Source of the DNA: Prochlorococcus sp. AG-347-I19
GTDB taxonomy: Bacteria; Cyanobacteriota; Cyanobacteriia; PCC-6307; Cyanobiaceae
Direction: 5' to 3'
NCBI GenBank assembly: GCA_003279105.1
Contig: QCBO01000001.1
Span: 186,001-250,000, forward strand
DNA length: 64,000 nt
In this document: positions 53,613 to 63,627 of the stretch, piece after piece
Layout: the number at the start of each line of letters is the position of its first letter
Numbering within the stretch: position 1 is the first letter of the stretch
The notes under the pieces: generated by a model
Told to the model about the DNA's origin: nothing
Seen by the model: only the letters and a program-made list of their open reading frames with translations
Databases searched by the model: none
Translations under genes and position numbers: made by a program

Positions 53613-54527
53613 TTGATTTCTGAAATAAAGGAGCGTTGCAAAAAAGCTAATGCAATTATTCTTGCGCACTATTATCAAGCTCCAGAGATTCAGGAAATTG
53701 CAGATTTTATTGGCGATTCATTAGATCTATCTAGAAAAGCTGCAAATAATGACGCAGATATAATAATTTTTTGCGGTGTGCACTTTATGGCCGAAACCGC
53801 AAAAATACTTAGCCCTAATAAAACAGTCCTACTACCAGATATTGACGCAGGATGCTCATTAGCAGACGATTGTCCTTCAGATAAATTTCAAAAATTCAGG
53901 GAAGAAAATCCAGATCACTATGTCGTAAGTTATATAAATTGCACTGCAGAAGTAAAAGCTCAAAGTGATCTGATATGTACAAGCAGTAATGCAGTCTCAT
54001 TAATTAAAAAGATACCTGAAGATAAAAAAATAATATTTGCACCAGATCAGAACCTTGGGAGATGGGTACAGAAAAATTCAGGAAGAGATCTTAAATTATG
54101 GCCTGGCAGCTGCATTGTTCATGAATCATTTAGTGAAGAAGCACTTCTAAAATTAAAATATCAAAATCCAGGATCAAAAGTAATTGCTCATCCTGAATGT
54201 AGTCAAAATTTACTAATTCTCTCAGACTTTATTGGATCAACAAGTAAGCTGCTTGATTTCGTAAGTAAAGATCCATCTAAAACTTACATGGTACTAACTG
54301 AACCTGGAATAATCCATCAAATGAAAAAGAAAGAACCTAACAAAATTTTTATTGAAGTCCCAGATGTAGAAGGTTGTAAATGTAACGAGTGTCCATATAT
54401 GAAATTAAATACTTTAGAAAAAATTCTTGATTGTTTGAAAAATAATTCCCCGTCTATCGAACTAGACCCAGAAATAATAAGAAGAGCCTATGTGCCAATA
54501 AAGAGAATGCTGGATATGAGTAATTAA
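53613..54527 (+). CDS. nadA: Quinolinate synthase
   Basis: A 304-residue enzyme: NAIILAHYYQAPEIQEIADF, IIFCGVHFMAETAKIL, YVVSYINCTAEVKAQ and the iron-sulfur Cys-rich VEGCKCNECPYM. NadA condenses iminoaspartate with DHAP for NAD synthesis and carries a 4Fe-4S cluster. The annotated start is TTG 53613; the frame stays open and protein-like to CTG 53559 (TSITSTAKQKSVQNEED), an alternative start that mirrors the divergent phosphoesterase. It overlaps ctpA by 4 bases. Confidence 0.95.
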   Translation: MISEIKERCKKANAIILAHYYQAPEIQEIADFIGDSLDLSRKAANNDADIIIFCGVHFMAETAKILSPNKTVLLPDIDAGCSLADDCPSDKFQKFREENPDHYVVSYINCTAEVKAQSDLICTSSNAVSLIKKIPEDKKIIFAPDQNLGRWVQKNSGRDLKLWPGSCIVHESFSEEALLKLKYQNPGSKVIAHPECSQNLLILSDFIGSTSKLLDFVSKDPSKTYMVLTEPGIIHQMKKKEPNKIFIEVPDVEGCKCNECPYMKLNTLEKILDCLKNNSPSIELDPEIIRRAYVPIKRMLDMSN

Positions 54528-55858
54528 TTTAATGAAAATACTTTATCTTCCTTATTAATTTTTAGGAATGCATTAAGGTTTGTGGTGTCGGGCTTAAATT
54601 CGCTTATCTGATTCTTTCTATTAATTATATTTATTAGCTCTTTTTCACCAGCTCTATATTGTTTATCTTTTCTAGTTCCTATCTCTCTTTGAAGTATAGG
54701 ATTTATATTCATTCTTACTTCTATGTCTGGAATAATTCCAGATTTGTTTATATCAGTGCCGTTCGGAGTTAAATACTTAGCGACTGTAACAGTTAGACCT
54801 GAACCATCAACTAATGTTCTCATAGATTGAACTAAACCTTTACCAAACGTTTTCTTCCCAACTAATTTTCCTCTATTGTTGTCCTTTATTGCGCCAGAGA
54901 CTATTTCACTAGCACTAGCAGAACCCTCATTAACTAAGACAACTAAGGGCTTTTTTGTTAAAGCTTGACCGTTTCCTTTTTTTGTTTCTTTTAAACCATC
55001 TTTACTTACCGTACTTACTATTACTCCTTTGTTAATGAAGTGCCTTGAAATATCAATGCTTGATTCTAATAAACCTCCAGGATTACTTCTCAAGTCAAGA
55101 ACATATCCTGCGACTTTTTTTGTTTCTAAATCCTTAATAGCATCTCTAGTCTCTTTTGATGCATTTGCATTAAATTGTTTAATTCTTACATAGCCAATTG
55201 ATAAGCCGTTTTTGGTTTGATTGACTTTACTTGATACAGATTTTATTTCAATTTTTTCTCTTGATAAAATCTTAAAAAAGGAATTAGAACCTCTAAGAAT
55301 TTCAAGCTTTACTTTAGTACCTCTTTGTCCTCTTATTAATTTCACGGCCTCCTCAATATTCATACCTTCAGTAGAAATATCATCTATGGATAATATTTTA
55401 TCTCTAGCTTTAATTCCAGCATCAAATGCAGGGGTGCCCTCTATGGGAGAAATAATTATTAAATCATCAGATTCTTTATCTTTAACTATTTGGATACCAA
55501 CTCCAGTTAATTCACCAGAGGTATCGATTCTCATTTGATTAAATTCCTTAGGTTCTAAAAATCTTGTATAAGAATCATCTAAGTAAGAAAGCATATCTCT
55601 AATCGCATCATATGCTTCATTGCTATCTGAATATGTTTTTGATAAAACTTCTTTTCTTAAATTAATCCAATTGGACTTTTGAAATTTGCCGCTTGAATCA
55701 AGAAAATCTCTATATACAATTTGCCAAACATTATCAATTACTTCTTTATAACTATTATTTAAAACTGTTGCCTCTGCAAAATTATTTAACAATAGTCCAG
55801 AAAAGGATGTCGCAAACAGAAATATAAATTTTTTTTTAAGCAATTTTCTTATCTTCAA
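54524..55858 (-). CDS. ctpA: Carboxyl-terminal processing protease
   Basis: A 444-residue serine protease with signal peptide (FLFATSFSGLLLNNFAEA), PDZ domain (about 125-200, GVGIQIVKDKESDDLIII) and a catalytic core with LRSNPGGLL, VLVNEGSASASEI (nucleophile Ser) and KTFGKGLVQ (catalytic Lys). CtpA trims the D1 precursor in photosystem II in the lumen. It overlaps nadA by 4 bases and converges on it. Confidence 0.95.
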   Translation of the reverse strand: MKIRKLLKKKFIFLFATSFSGLLLNNFAEATVLNNSYKEVIDNVWQIVYRDFLDSSGKFQKSNWINLRKEVLSKTYSDSNEAYDAIRDMLSYLDDSYTRFLEPKEFNQMRIDTSGELTGVGIQIVKDKESDDLIIISPIEGTPAFDAGIKARDKILSIDDISTEGMNIEEAVKLIRGQRGTKVKLEILRGSNSFFKILSREKIEIKSVSSKVNQTKNGLSIGYVRIKQFNANASKETRDAIKDLETKKVAGYVLDLRSNPGGLLESSIDISRHFINKGVIVSTVSKDGLKETKKGNGQALTKKPLVVLVNEGSASASEIVSGAIKDNNRGKLVGKKTFGKGLVQSMRTLVDGSGLTVTVAKYLTPNGTDINKSGIIPDIEVRMNINPILQREIGTRKDKQYRAGEKELINIINRKNQISEFKPDTTNLNAFLKINKEDKVFSLN

Positions 55859-55919
55859 ATAATTCGATATTTTTTATTATAAAAAGAATTTATTTATAAT
55901 TCAAAATTTTGACAAATCC

Positions 55920-57137
55920 TTAAGGATCAATCCACTTCCCATCATCCTTAATAAGTTGGATTAAAGCATTAACACCCTCATCTTCAGGTACTCTTTTTAT
56001 CTCTTCTTTCCTTCTATATAAGGCAATAGTTCCTTTACCTTTTCCAACATAACCATAATCAGCATCTGCCATTTCTCCTGGCCCATTAACAATACATCCC
56101 ATTATTGCTATATCTAGTCCCGTTAAATGTGAGGTGGCGTTCCTAACTTTATCTACAACTTCTTCTAGATTGAAAAGTGTTCTACCGCAACTAGGACAAC
56201 TGATGTATTCAACCATTGTTTTTCTTAATCCTAAAGATTGCAAAATTGAATAGCACACTGGTATTTCCTTTTCTGGAGCTTCTGTTAAAGAAACCCTGAT
56301 GGTATCTCCTAATCCCTCTGCTAAAAGCGTTCCAATTCCAGCAGTACTTTTAATCCTTCCATAATCACCATCACCAGCTTCGGTCACTCCTAAATGTAAG
56401 GGATAGTTATATCCTTCTGAGTCAAGCCTATCTGCAATCATTCTGTAAGCTGCCATCATGACCGGAGCCCTAGAAGCTTTCATAGAAATAATTATGTTAT
56501 GAAAATCAAGCTCATCACAAATTTTTACGAACTCCATCGCAGATTCTGTCATTCCTAATGGCGTATCTCCATAAGTAAAAAGCATCCTCTCAGATAGAGA
56601 CCCATGATTAACTCCAATCCTAAGAGCTTTGTTTTCAGCCTTTAAAACTTCAACTAAAGGGGTAAATCTTTTAAGTATTGTTTGCTTGATAGTTTCAAAT
56701 TCCTTATCTGTATATTCAGTTCTTGTAGGGTCTGCTTTTTCAAAAACAAACAATCCAGGATTAATTCTTACTTTATCAACATGTTTTGCAACTTCCATTG
56801 CAATTTTCATACCATTATGATGAACATCAGCCACCAAGGGGGTATTGATATTATTTTCTAGTAATTTAGCCTTTATATCTCCTACTGCTTTGGCATGTGC
56901 TAAGGAAGGGACAGTTAACCTTACTATTTCACAACCCACATCATGAAGTCTTTTGATAGCCAAGTAAGCATTTTCGACATCCATCGTATCTTCATTTATC
57001 ATCGATTGAACTCTTACTGGATAATCACTTCCAATAGCTACATCACCCACCATTACTGTTCTAGTTATCCTTCTCTCAATATGAGTTGAATATCTTTTGG
57101 AGAGACTATTAACCTCTTTTGATTGAGTTAATGACAT
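55920..57137 (-). CDS. ispG: 4-hydroxy-3-methylbut-2-en-1-yl diphosphate synthase
   Basis: A 405-residue enzyme of the MEP pathway. [51 protein letters not shown] and [20 protein letters not shown] carry the family motifs and the cysteines for the 4Fe-4S cluster. It makes HMBDP with ferredoxin electrons. Length and motifs match the family. Confidence 0.97.
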   Translation of the reverse strand: MSLTQSKEVNSLSKRYSTHIERRITRTVMVGDVAIGSDYPVRVQSMINEDTMDVENAYLAIKRLHDVGCEIVRLTVPSLAHAKAVGDIKAKLLENNINTPLVADVHHNGMKIAMEVAKHVDKVRINPGLFVFEKADPTRTEYTDKEFETIKQTILKRFTPLVEVLKAENKALRIGVNHGSLSERMLFTYGDTPLGMTESAMEFVKICDELDFHNIIISMKASRAPVMMAAYRMIADRLDSEGYNYPLHLGVTEAGDGDYGRIKSTAGIGTLLAEGLGDTIRVSLTEAPEKEIPVCYSILQSLGLRKTMVEYISCPSCGRTLFNLEEVVDKVRNATSHLTGLDIAIMGCIVNGPGEMADADYGYVGKGKGTIALYRRKEEIKRVPEDEGVNALIQLIKDDGKWIDP

Positions 57138-57172
57138 TAAAATTCTTGATATTCAAAAAGGATTTCACTAAA

Positions 57173-57676
57173 TTATACGGCATATAGTTTACCACTTACA
57201 TTCTCTAGGTCTTTCAAAGTTAGATGGTAAGGTTTATTGATTTCTTTTGAAGGAAATCTCAACAAATAAGATGGATGAAAAATTACCATAATTTCTCTCC
57301 CATCTTTTTTAATCCATTGACCTCTTAAATTACTTATAGGATCTTTAACTTTTAAAATAGCTCTCATAGCAGTAGAACCTGTAAGTAATATAAATTTTGG
57401 ATCAACTAGCTTTATTTGCTGTAATAACCAAGGTTTATGAATATTAATTTCTCTAGCAGTGGGTTTTCTATTATTTGGTGGACGACATTTAATTACATTA
57501 CAAAAATAAACATCCTTCTTATAGTCAATCCCAGCTTGTATTAATAATTCGTTTAATAGCTTACCAGATTTACCTACATAAGGTTTTCCTTCTAAATCTT
57601 CCTGTGCTCCAGGTGCCTCACCAATTATTAACAAATCTGCAAATACACTTCCTCTCCCAATTACTAATCTTTTCAC
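57173..57676 (-). CDS. Family 4 uracil-DNA glycosylase lacking iron-sulfur ligands
   Basis: A 167-residue glycosylase-fold protein: LLIIGEAPGAQEDLEGKPYV (motif 1), VIKCRPPNNRKP and MVIFHPSYLLRFP (motif 2). Family 4 enzymes usually have an N-terminal CxxC plus two more cysteines binding a 4Fe-4S cluster. Here the N-terminus begins too late (no CxxC even upstream to the in-frame stop), and the fourth Cys is replaced (INIHKPWL, His80); only C64 remains. It should remove uracil but probably without the cluster. Confidence 0.8.
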   Translation of the reverse strand: MKRLVIGRGSVFADLLIIGEAPGAQEDLEGKPYVGKSGKLLNELLIQAGIDYKKDVYFCNVIKCRPPNNRKPTAREINIHKPWLLQQIKLVDPKFILLTGSTAMRAILKVKDPISNLRGQWIKKDGREIMVIFHPSYLLRFPSKEINKPYHLTLKDLENVSGKLYAV

Positions 57677-57837
57677 CGAAGATAAAACTTTAAATATATT
57701 TATCTTAAGAACTCAAAACATGAAAATAAAATAGATTAAGAAAATGAACTAAATTAAACCATAGTGTGATAGTTTTATTTATTCTTAATTTATGCATTTG
57801 TCATTATTAAAAGTCATATTTGAAAAGTCATAAGTCA

Positions 57838-59016
57838 ATGAGTCAAGTTAATTTATCTTATCGGGCACTTTCAATTGAGCCTTCTCTTACATTGCAGATA
57901 AGTGCAAAAGCAAATCAATTATCTGCAGAAGGAGTAGATATTTGCAATTTAAGTGCAGGAGAACCTGATTTTGATGCCCCAAAAGAAGTTATAGAGGCTA
58001 CAAGTAAAGCTATATTTGATGGATTCACAAAGTACGGGCCCGCAGCGGGGAATTTAGATCTCCGAGAAGCAATTGCAAATAAACTTCAAATTCAAAACGA
58101 TTTTAATTATGAATTTGAAAATGTAATGGTCACAAATGGTGCTAAGCAAGCAATATATAATCTTTTCCAAGTCTTGTTAAATAATGGAGACGAAGTTATT
58201 ATTCCTTCTCCATATTGGTTAAGTTATCCCCAGATGGTTAGATTGGCGGGTGGGAAGCCAATTTTTACAAATTCTTCTGCAGAAGATGGATTCAAAATAA
58301 ATATAGAAGATCTGAAGTCTAAAATCTCTACTAAAACTAAATTTATAATTATCAATTCTCCTAATAATCCAACTGGAAGAGTTATGTCAAAGGAAGAATT
58401 ATTACAAATTGCCGATTTAGCTAGAGAAAATCCAAATATCAATATTCTTTCTGATGAGATTTACGAACTAATCCTTAAAAAAGAATTTAAACACTACAGT
58501 TTATCTTCATTAGCAAATGACTTAAAAGATAGGATTTTTATAATAAATGGGTTCGCGAAAGGATGGGCTATGACTGGCTGGAGGATAGGTTATTTAGTAG
58601 GTGCCAAAGATGTAATAAAAGCATCCTCAGCATTACAAAGTCAAAGTACAAGTAATGTTTGCTCTTTTGTTCAAAAAGGTGCTTTAGAGGCTTTAAAAAT
58701 TAATAATGAGTTTTTCTCAATGATAAATAGCCATTATGATCAAAGAAGAAGACTTCTCTATGAGGGCCTTAATAATATAAATGGGATTTATATTGAAGAA
58801 CCTAATGGAGCATTTTACGCATTTCCAAAATTACCTAACTCCTCAATTACTTCTGTAGATTTCTGCAATAAAGCTCTTCAAGATTACGGATTAGTTGTTG
58901 TACCTGGAAAAGTTTTTGGAGCTGATCAATGTATTAGGATATCTTGTGCAGCTTCAGAAATTAAAATAAAAGATGGACTACAAAGGATTGAAAAAGCAAT
59001 CTCTGAGTACTATTAA
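57838..59016 (+). CDS. aspC: Aspartate aminotransferase (class I)
   Basis: A 392-residue PLP enzyme from the ATG at 57838 (SQVNLSYRALSIEPSLTLQI); the frame is open to TTG 57820. LSAGEPDFDAP, NSPNNPTGRVMS, ILSDEIYELI and GFAKGWAMTGWRIGYL (PLP lysine in FAKGWAMTGWR) match class I transaminases. It converts oxaloacetate and glutamate to aspartate. It precedes the phn operon by 13 bases. Confidence 0.93.
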   Translation: MSQVNLSYRALSIEPSLTLQISAKANQLSAEGVDICNLSAGEPDFDAPKEVIEATSKAIFDGFTKYGPAAGNLDLREAIANKLQIQNDFNYEFENVMVTNGAKQAIYNLFQVLLNNGDEVIIPSPYWLSYPQMVRLAGGKPIFTNSSAEDGFKINIEDLKSKISTKTKFIIINSPNNPTGRVMSKEELLQIADLARENPNINILSDEIYELILKKEFKHYSLSSLANDLKDRIFIINGFAKGWAMTGWRIGYLVGAKDVIKASSALQSQSTSNVCSFVQKGALEALKINNEFFSMINSHYDQRRRLLYEGLNNINGIYIEEPNGAFYAFPKLPNSSITSVDFCNKALQDYGLVVVPGKVFGADQCIRISCAASEIKIKDGLQRIEKAISEYY

Positions 59017-59029
59017 TTGAGACTAAGAT

Positions 59030-59923
59030 ATGTTTAATTTAAAAAATTTCCTATTAAGTTCATCTATATTTTTTTCTATTTTTTCATCACCTGTATTTTC
59101 AAACCCCAAAGTTTTAAAAGTTGGAGCAATACCTGATCAAAACCAAGATGTTTTGGACAAAAGATTTAATTTATTTTCAAAAGAATTATCCAATCAACTT
59201 GATGTAGAAGTTAAATACATCCCAGTTATTAATTATGTTGCAGCAGTAACTGGATTTAGAACTAAAGATTTAGATTTAGTTTGGTTTGGCGGTTTATCAG
59301 GAGTTCAAGCCAGACTACAAAATCCTAATTCAATTGTCATAGCTCAAAGAGATATAGATAAGGAATTTAAAAGTGTTTTTATTGTAAACAAAAATTTAGA
59401 ACTTAACTCAATTTCAAACATTAAAGGACTTAAAAAACTAAAGAATTTAAGATTTACTTTTGGTTCTGAAAACTCAACTTCTGGAAGATTAATGCCAGAA
59501 TATTTTTTAAATCGAGCGGGGGTAGAAATTAAACACTTTAAAGGAAAAAAAGCAGGTTTTAGTGGGAGTCATGATGCCACTATAGCTTTAGTTAATAGTG
59601 GGGCATTTGATGCTGGAGTTTTAAATAAACAAGTTTGGGAAAACAATCTTAAAAATTATCCCAAAAGAACAAGTAATTTAGAATTATTCTGGATCACCCC
59701 AGAATATTTTGACTATCATTGGGTAGCTCAAGGGGATCTTGAAAATAGATTCGGGGCAGGGTTTACAAAAAAACTTAAATCAGTAATTCTAAATTTAGAT
59801 ATAAATCAAAATTCACATAAACAGATTTTAGATATGTTCAATGCAAAAAGATTTATAAACGCAGAAGCAAAACAGTATAAAAATATAGAGGAAATCGGGA
59901 GGAAATTAAATAAAATTAGATGA
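59030..59923 (+). CDS. phnD: Phosphonate/phosphite ABC transporter substrate-binding protein (PhnD-like)
   Basis: A 297-residue periplasmic protein with a signal peptide (1-24, FFSIFSSPVFS). VGAIPDQNQDVLDKRF, VWFGGLSGVQARLQ, GSENSTSGRLMPEYF and FSGSHDATIALVNSG are PhnD-type ligand loops. Prochlorococcus PhnD1-like proteins are reported to bind phosphite or methylphosphonate; no C-P lyase or phosphite dehydrogenase gene is in this window. Confidence 0.88.
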   Translation: MFNLKNFLLSSSIFFSIFSSPVFSNPKVLKVGAIPDQNQDVLDKRFNLFSKELSNQLDVEVKYIPVINYVAAVTGFRTKDLDLVWFGGLSGVQARLQNPNSIVIAQRDIDKEFKSVFIVNKNLELNSISNIKGLKKLKNLRFTFGSENSTSGRLMPEYFLNRAGVEIKHFKGKKAGFSGSHDATIALVNSGAFDAGVLNKQVWENNLKNYPKRTSNLELFWITPEYFDYHWVAQGDLENRFGAGFTKKLKSVILNLDINQNSHKQILDMFNAKRFINAEAKQYKNIEEIGRKLNKIR

Positions 59924-60660
59924 AAAATACTCTCTTAGAATTAAAAAATATATCTTATAAATACAAAAATAATCTGATCCTAAATAAAGTAAATTTAAAA
60001 ATAAATTCAGGAGAGAAAGTTGCACTTTTAGGTAAAAGCGGTTCAGGAAAAACTACACTTATATCAGTACTTAATGGCACTATCAAGCCAACTCAAGGTG
60101 AGGTTAAATTATTCAATAAAAGTTTTGAGGAATTAGATAGAAAGCAGAAAAGTAAGATAACAACTATTTGGCAAGATTTAAGATTAATAGAAGATCTCTC
60201 TGCAGAACAAAATGTTAATTGTGGACTACTAGCGGAAAACAATTTTTATTTCGCTTTAAAAAATTTGCTAAATATAAGTTCTTTTAAGGGGGCGCATAAA
60301 TATATGCAATTATGTAGACTTCATAACTCTGTTTACGACAAAAAAATCAGAAAACTATCTGGGGGGCAAAAACAAAGGGTGGCTATAGCTAGATCATTAA
60401 TTCAAGGATCAAAAATATTACTTGCAGATGAGCCTTTTAATAATTTAGATCCCAAATTGATAACAACAATTAAAAACCTGCTGCTAGAAAATGTAGATAA
60501 AAATAATACAAAAAAATCCCCAAAGACGGCATTAGTTGCATTACATAGATTTGATTTGCTGAAGGATTTCGATAAAGTTATTGGAATAAGGGATGGTAAA
60601 ATTTTGTTCAATATTAAAAGAAATAACTTAAAGAAGCTTCATTTAGACAAAATATATTAA
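59920..60660 (+). CDS. phnC: Phosphonate-type ABC transporter ATPase
   Basis: A 246-residue ATPase with LLGKSGSGKTTLISVLNG (Walker A), IRKLSGGQKQRVAIARSLIQ (signature) and LLADEPFNNLDP (Walker B). It overlaps phnD by 4 bases. It energises the phnE transporter. Confidence 0.9.
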   Translation: MKNTLLELKNISYKYKNNLILNKVNLKINSGEKVALLGKSGSGKTTLISVLNGTIKPTQGEVKLFNKSFEELDRKQKSKITTIWQDLRLIEDLSAEQNVNCGLLAENNFYFALKNLLNISSFKGAHKYMQLCRLHNSVYDKKIRKLSGGQKQRVAIARSLIQGSKILLADEPFNNLDPKLITTIKNLLLENVDKNNTKKSPKTALVALHRFDLLKDFDKVIGIRDGKILFNIKRNNLKKLHLDKIY

Positions 60661-60664
60661 TTAG

Positions 60665-62167
60665 TTGAATAAATTAAAATTAAACTATACCTCATTATCT
60701 TTTCTTCCAATTTTGGTTTGCATACCTCTAGGGTATCAATTAATAAACAATATTCATTTTGGAGGATTTAAATTATTCCAAGAATTCTTAATTTCTGCAT
60801 TTAATCCTAAGATCGATAATGAAATTATTTTTACAGTAATTAATCGATTAAATGAAACTATCTTAATTGGTTTTTTTAGTTGGTTAATAAGTATTATTTT
60901 TGGAGCAATTTTTGGAATAATATCCTCAAATATTTTTTATAAAATCTTTAATATCCCAAATTATTTCTACCGCATAATAAAGTTTTTTCTAACAATAATT
61001 AGATCTATTCATGAAGTGGTTTGGGGAATATTATTAATGCAAATATATGGCATAAATTTTTCAATAGGAATAATAGCTATATGTATACCTTATATTGCTG
61101 TAAATTCAAAAGTTTTTGCTGAACAATTAGAAACTATTGACTACAAAAGATTTGAATCTATAAATCAAATAAATGCATCTAAATTATCTTCTTTATTAAC
61201 TATAGTATGGAATCCAATAATAAATACATTTAAAAACTTTGGTTTATATCGATTAGAGTGTTCAATAAGAAGTACGGTGATTTTAGGACTTTTTGGGATT
61301 GGAGGAATAGGTACTAGTATTTTTTTATCTTTCCAGACTTTGAATTTTAGGGAGTTATGGACTTATTTGTGGTCCTTAGCAATTTTGATAATTCTTTCTG
61401 GATTAATATTCAAAAAAATAAAATTTAATACTACAAATAAAATCCTATCTATTTTTTTTATTGCAATTTTTTTCATAACAATTTTATTTTCTTTTTCATA
61501 TTTTCTTTATTTTATTTTTAATAATAATTTTGAAAATTTTAATTCCATAAGTTCTCTATTTAAATCAAGTTCAGATTTAGGATTATTTGATTTCTTAAAA
61601 CTTATATTAGAAACAATAATTTTAAGTCTATTATCAACAGGAATTGCAATTAGTTTACCTCCATTAGTAATAGGAATTTTTAACAACAATACTTCTAAAA
61701 TTTTTATAAAAATTTTTGCATTTTTATTACGTTTAATACCTACACCTGTAATACTTCTAATTCTATTAACTTTTAATAATCCTTCTTTATCTTTAGCAGC
61801 TTTAACATTAGGTCTTCACAACGCTGGCATTACAAGCAAATTACTTTTTACAAATCTAGAAAGCCAAGACAGGAGAAATTACATTGCAATGAAATCTCTT
61901 GGAATCTCAAAAAAGACTAGTTGGCTTTTAGGTTTATTTTCTCAACAAGCAAAAAGTTATTTAGCATATTGCGCTTATAGATCTGACATTATTATTAGAG
62001 AAACTGCAATTGTTGGGGTCATTGGAAGTGTTGGTCTAGGTTGGCAATTGCAAGATTCTCTAAGTTCCTTCGCATGGCAAGAAGTTACCATAGTTTTGAT
62101 AGCTTATAGCTCCATCGCAATAGTTGGCGAATTAATAAATGGTAAAATCAAAAATAGTTTAACTTGA
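60665..62167 (+). CDS. phnE: Phosphonate-type ABC permease, fused double PhnE
   Basis: A 500-residue permease starting at TTG, nearly twice the usual PhnE (about 270). Two homologous halves each hold an EAA-type loop: RSTVILGLFGIGGIGTSIFL in the first and RETAIVGVIGSVGLGWQLQD in the second. Thus the two permease halves are fused in one chain with about 12 membrane helices. It closes the phnDCE set. Confidence 0.88.
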   Translation: MNKLKLNYTSLSFLPILVCIPLGYQLINNIHFGGFKLFQEFLISAFNPKIDNEIIFTVINRLNETILIGFFSWLISIIFGAIFGIISSNIFYKIFNIPNYFYRIIKFFLTIIRSIHEVVWGILLMQIYGINFSIGIIAICIPYIAVNSKVFAEQLETIDYKRFESINQINASKLSSLLTIVWNPIINTFKNFGLYRLECSIRSTVILGLFGIGGIGTSIFLSFQTLNFRELWTYLWSLAILIILSGLIFKKIKFNTTNKILSIFFIAIFFITILFSFSYFLYFIFNNNFENFNSISSLFKSSSDLGLFDFLKLILETIILSLLSTGIAISLPPLVIGIFNNNTSKIFIKIFAFLLRLIPTPVILLILLTFNNPSLSLAALTLGLHNAGITSKLLFTNLESQDRRNYIAMKSLGISKKTSWLLGLFSQQAKSYLAYCAYRSDIIIRETAIVGVIGSVGLGWQLQDSLSSFAWQEVTIVLIAYSSIAIVGELINGKIKNSLT

Positions 62168-62216
62168 TTTGTAAGAATAATATGTTAAGTCAAGTAATTA
62201 TTTTTTTCCGGTTATA

Positions 62217-62861
62217 GTGATTAGTTTACCAAAACAGCTAGTTGTAATTGGAGATAGCTCAGTTTATGGATGGGGAGATATTGAGGGTGGTGGATGGTGT
62301 GAGAGGCTTAGAAAAGATTGGTGCAATAACCACAATGGGCCGGTTATATATCAACTTGGCGTTAGGGGAGATGGGATAGAAAAAGTTTCATCTAGATGGG
62401 AAAAAGAATGGTCATCTAGAGGAGAAACGAGAAGAAATAAACCTAAAGCAATCCTACTAAATGTAGGTCTTAACGACACTGCAGCAATTGGTCAGATAAA
62501 TGGAAGACATCAATTAGATATAGATGGATTTGAATATGGATTAGAGAGGCTAATTAATGAAATGAACTCTCAAACAAATGTATTTGTTATTGGTCTGACA
62601 CCGGTTGACGAAAGCAAAATGCCGTTCGCAGGATGTCTATGGTACTCAAATTATTTTTGTAATTCTTATGAAAGGAGAATGGAGGAAGTATGCCTCAATC
62701 AGAATGTCCCATTTCTTCCTACTTTTAGAGAAATGTACTCTGATAAAAGGAGTAAAAATTGGATTACGCATGATGGAATTCATCTAAATTCCGAAGGTCA
62801 TTTCTGGCTTTTCCAAAGACTTAAAAGCTGGGAGATTCTTACAAAATGGAAGGAATCCTAG
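62217..62861 (+). CDS. SGNH/GDSL hydrolase
   Basis: A 214-residue esterase: VVIGDSSVYGWGDIEGG (block I Ser), GVRGDGI (block II), ILLNVGLNDTA (block III Asn) and THDGIHLNSEGH (block V Asp and His). Start is GTG 62217. Substrate unknown; acyl or acetyl ester cleavage is expected. No signal peptide. Confidence 0.85.
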   Translation: MISLPKQLVVIGDSSVYGWGDIEGGGWCERLRKDWCNNHNGPVIYQLGVRGDGIEKVSSRWEKEWSSRGETRRNKPKAILLNVGLNDTAAIGQINGRHQLDIDGFEYGLERLINEMNSQTNVFVIGLTPVDESKMPFAGCLWYSNYFCNSYERRMEEVCLNQNVPFLPTFREMYSDKRSKNWITHDGIHLNSEGHFWLFQRLKSWEILTKWKES

Positions 62862-62877
62862 GTCTTTCCAAATATTA

Positions 62878-63621
62878 TTAATTTAAAAAATATGAATATA
62901 AAATAAGAGCAAAGATAGCAAAAACAGAAGCAATACTTGTCTGAATAGCATTTACCAATTCATTACTTAATTTATATTGGTTTTGAAATTTAGCACCAAT
63001 AATACTTTCAGAAAGTGTTGCCAAGAATCCAGAAACTAAAACAACTATAAAATGATATTTTGTAGAAATAATTGATAGACAAAGCATTATAAAAGCCATA
63101 AATATCGACCCCAAAACACTAGCTAATGTTCCTTCAATACTTATTCCTCCTTCAGTTCCTCTATCCACCTTTTTAAGTGAAGTAATTAAGTATGTGTCTT
63201 TACCAAATCTTTTCCCAATTTCGCTACCAAAAGTATCCGCCAACTTTGCAGCAAAACTTGCAGCAAAACCTACTTTAAACATCACTATATTGGCAGCATT
63301 AAATTTGGTCATAATGGCAAGAAATAATCCTGTAGCTGCAGAGCCCCATACATTTTCAGGACCTCTTTTCCCGCCTCTTTTTTCAGCAATTCCTTGTGCT
63401 TTTTTAAATTTAAAACCTATTTTGGTAACTAGAGATCCAAATAATAAGTAAATTACAACTGACATCCATCCTTGCCAAGACAAACATCCCCACAAAATTG
63501 TGCCTAAGATGCCTGCACTTACCCAACCACTTTTAGTCATCAAAGGAATCTTGCAAAATATATAAATCAAAATAAAATTAATGCAAAAACCTATTAAAAA
63601 TTGATTTCTAATTAAATCCAT
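62878..63621 (-). CDS. DUF92 (VTE6-like) membrane protein
   Basis: A 247-residue protein with about six membrane helices. AEKRGGKRGPENVWGSAATG, AAKLADTFGSEIGKRFGKDT and GTEGGISIEGTLASVLGS are DUF92 motifs. Plant and cyanobacterial relatives (VTE6) phosphorylate phytyl phosphate for tocopherol and chlorophyll salvage. In this genome phytol reuse is plausible. Confidence 0.85.
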   Translation of the reverse strand: MDLIRNQFLIGFCINFILIYIFCKIPLMTKSGWVSAGILGTILWGCLSWQGWMSVVIYLLFGSLVTKIGFKFKKAQGIAEKRGGKRGPENVWGSAATGLFLAIMTKFNAANIVMFKVGFAASFAAKLADTFGSEIGKRFGKDTYLITSLKKVDRGTEGGISIEGTLASVLGSIFMAFIMLCLSIISTKYHFIVVLVSGFLATLSESIIGAKFQNQYKLSNELVNAIQTSIASVFAIFALILYSYFLN

Positions 63622-63627
63622 ATTTAT

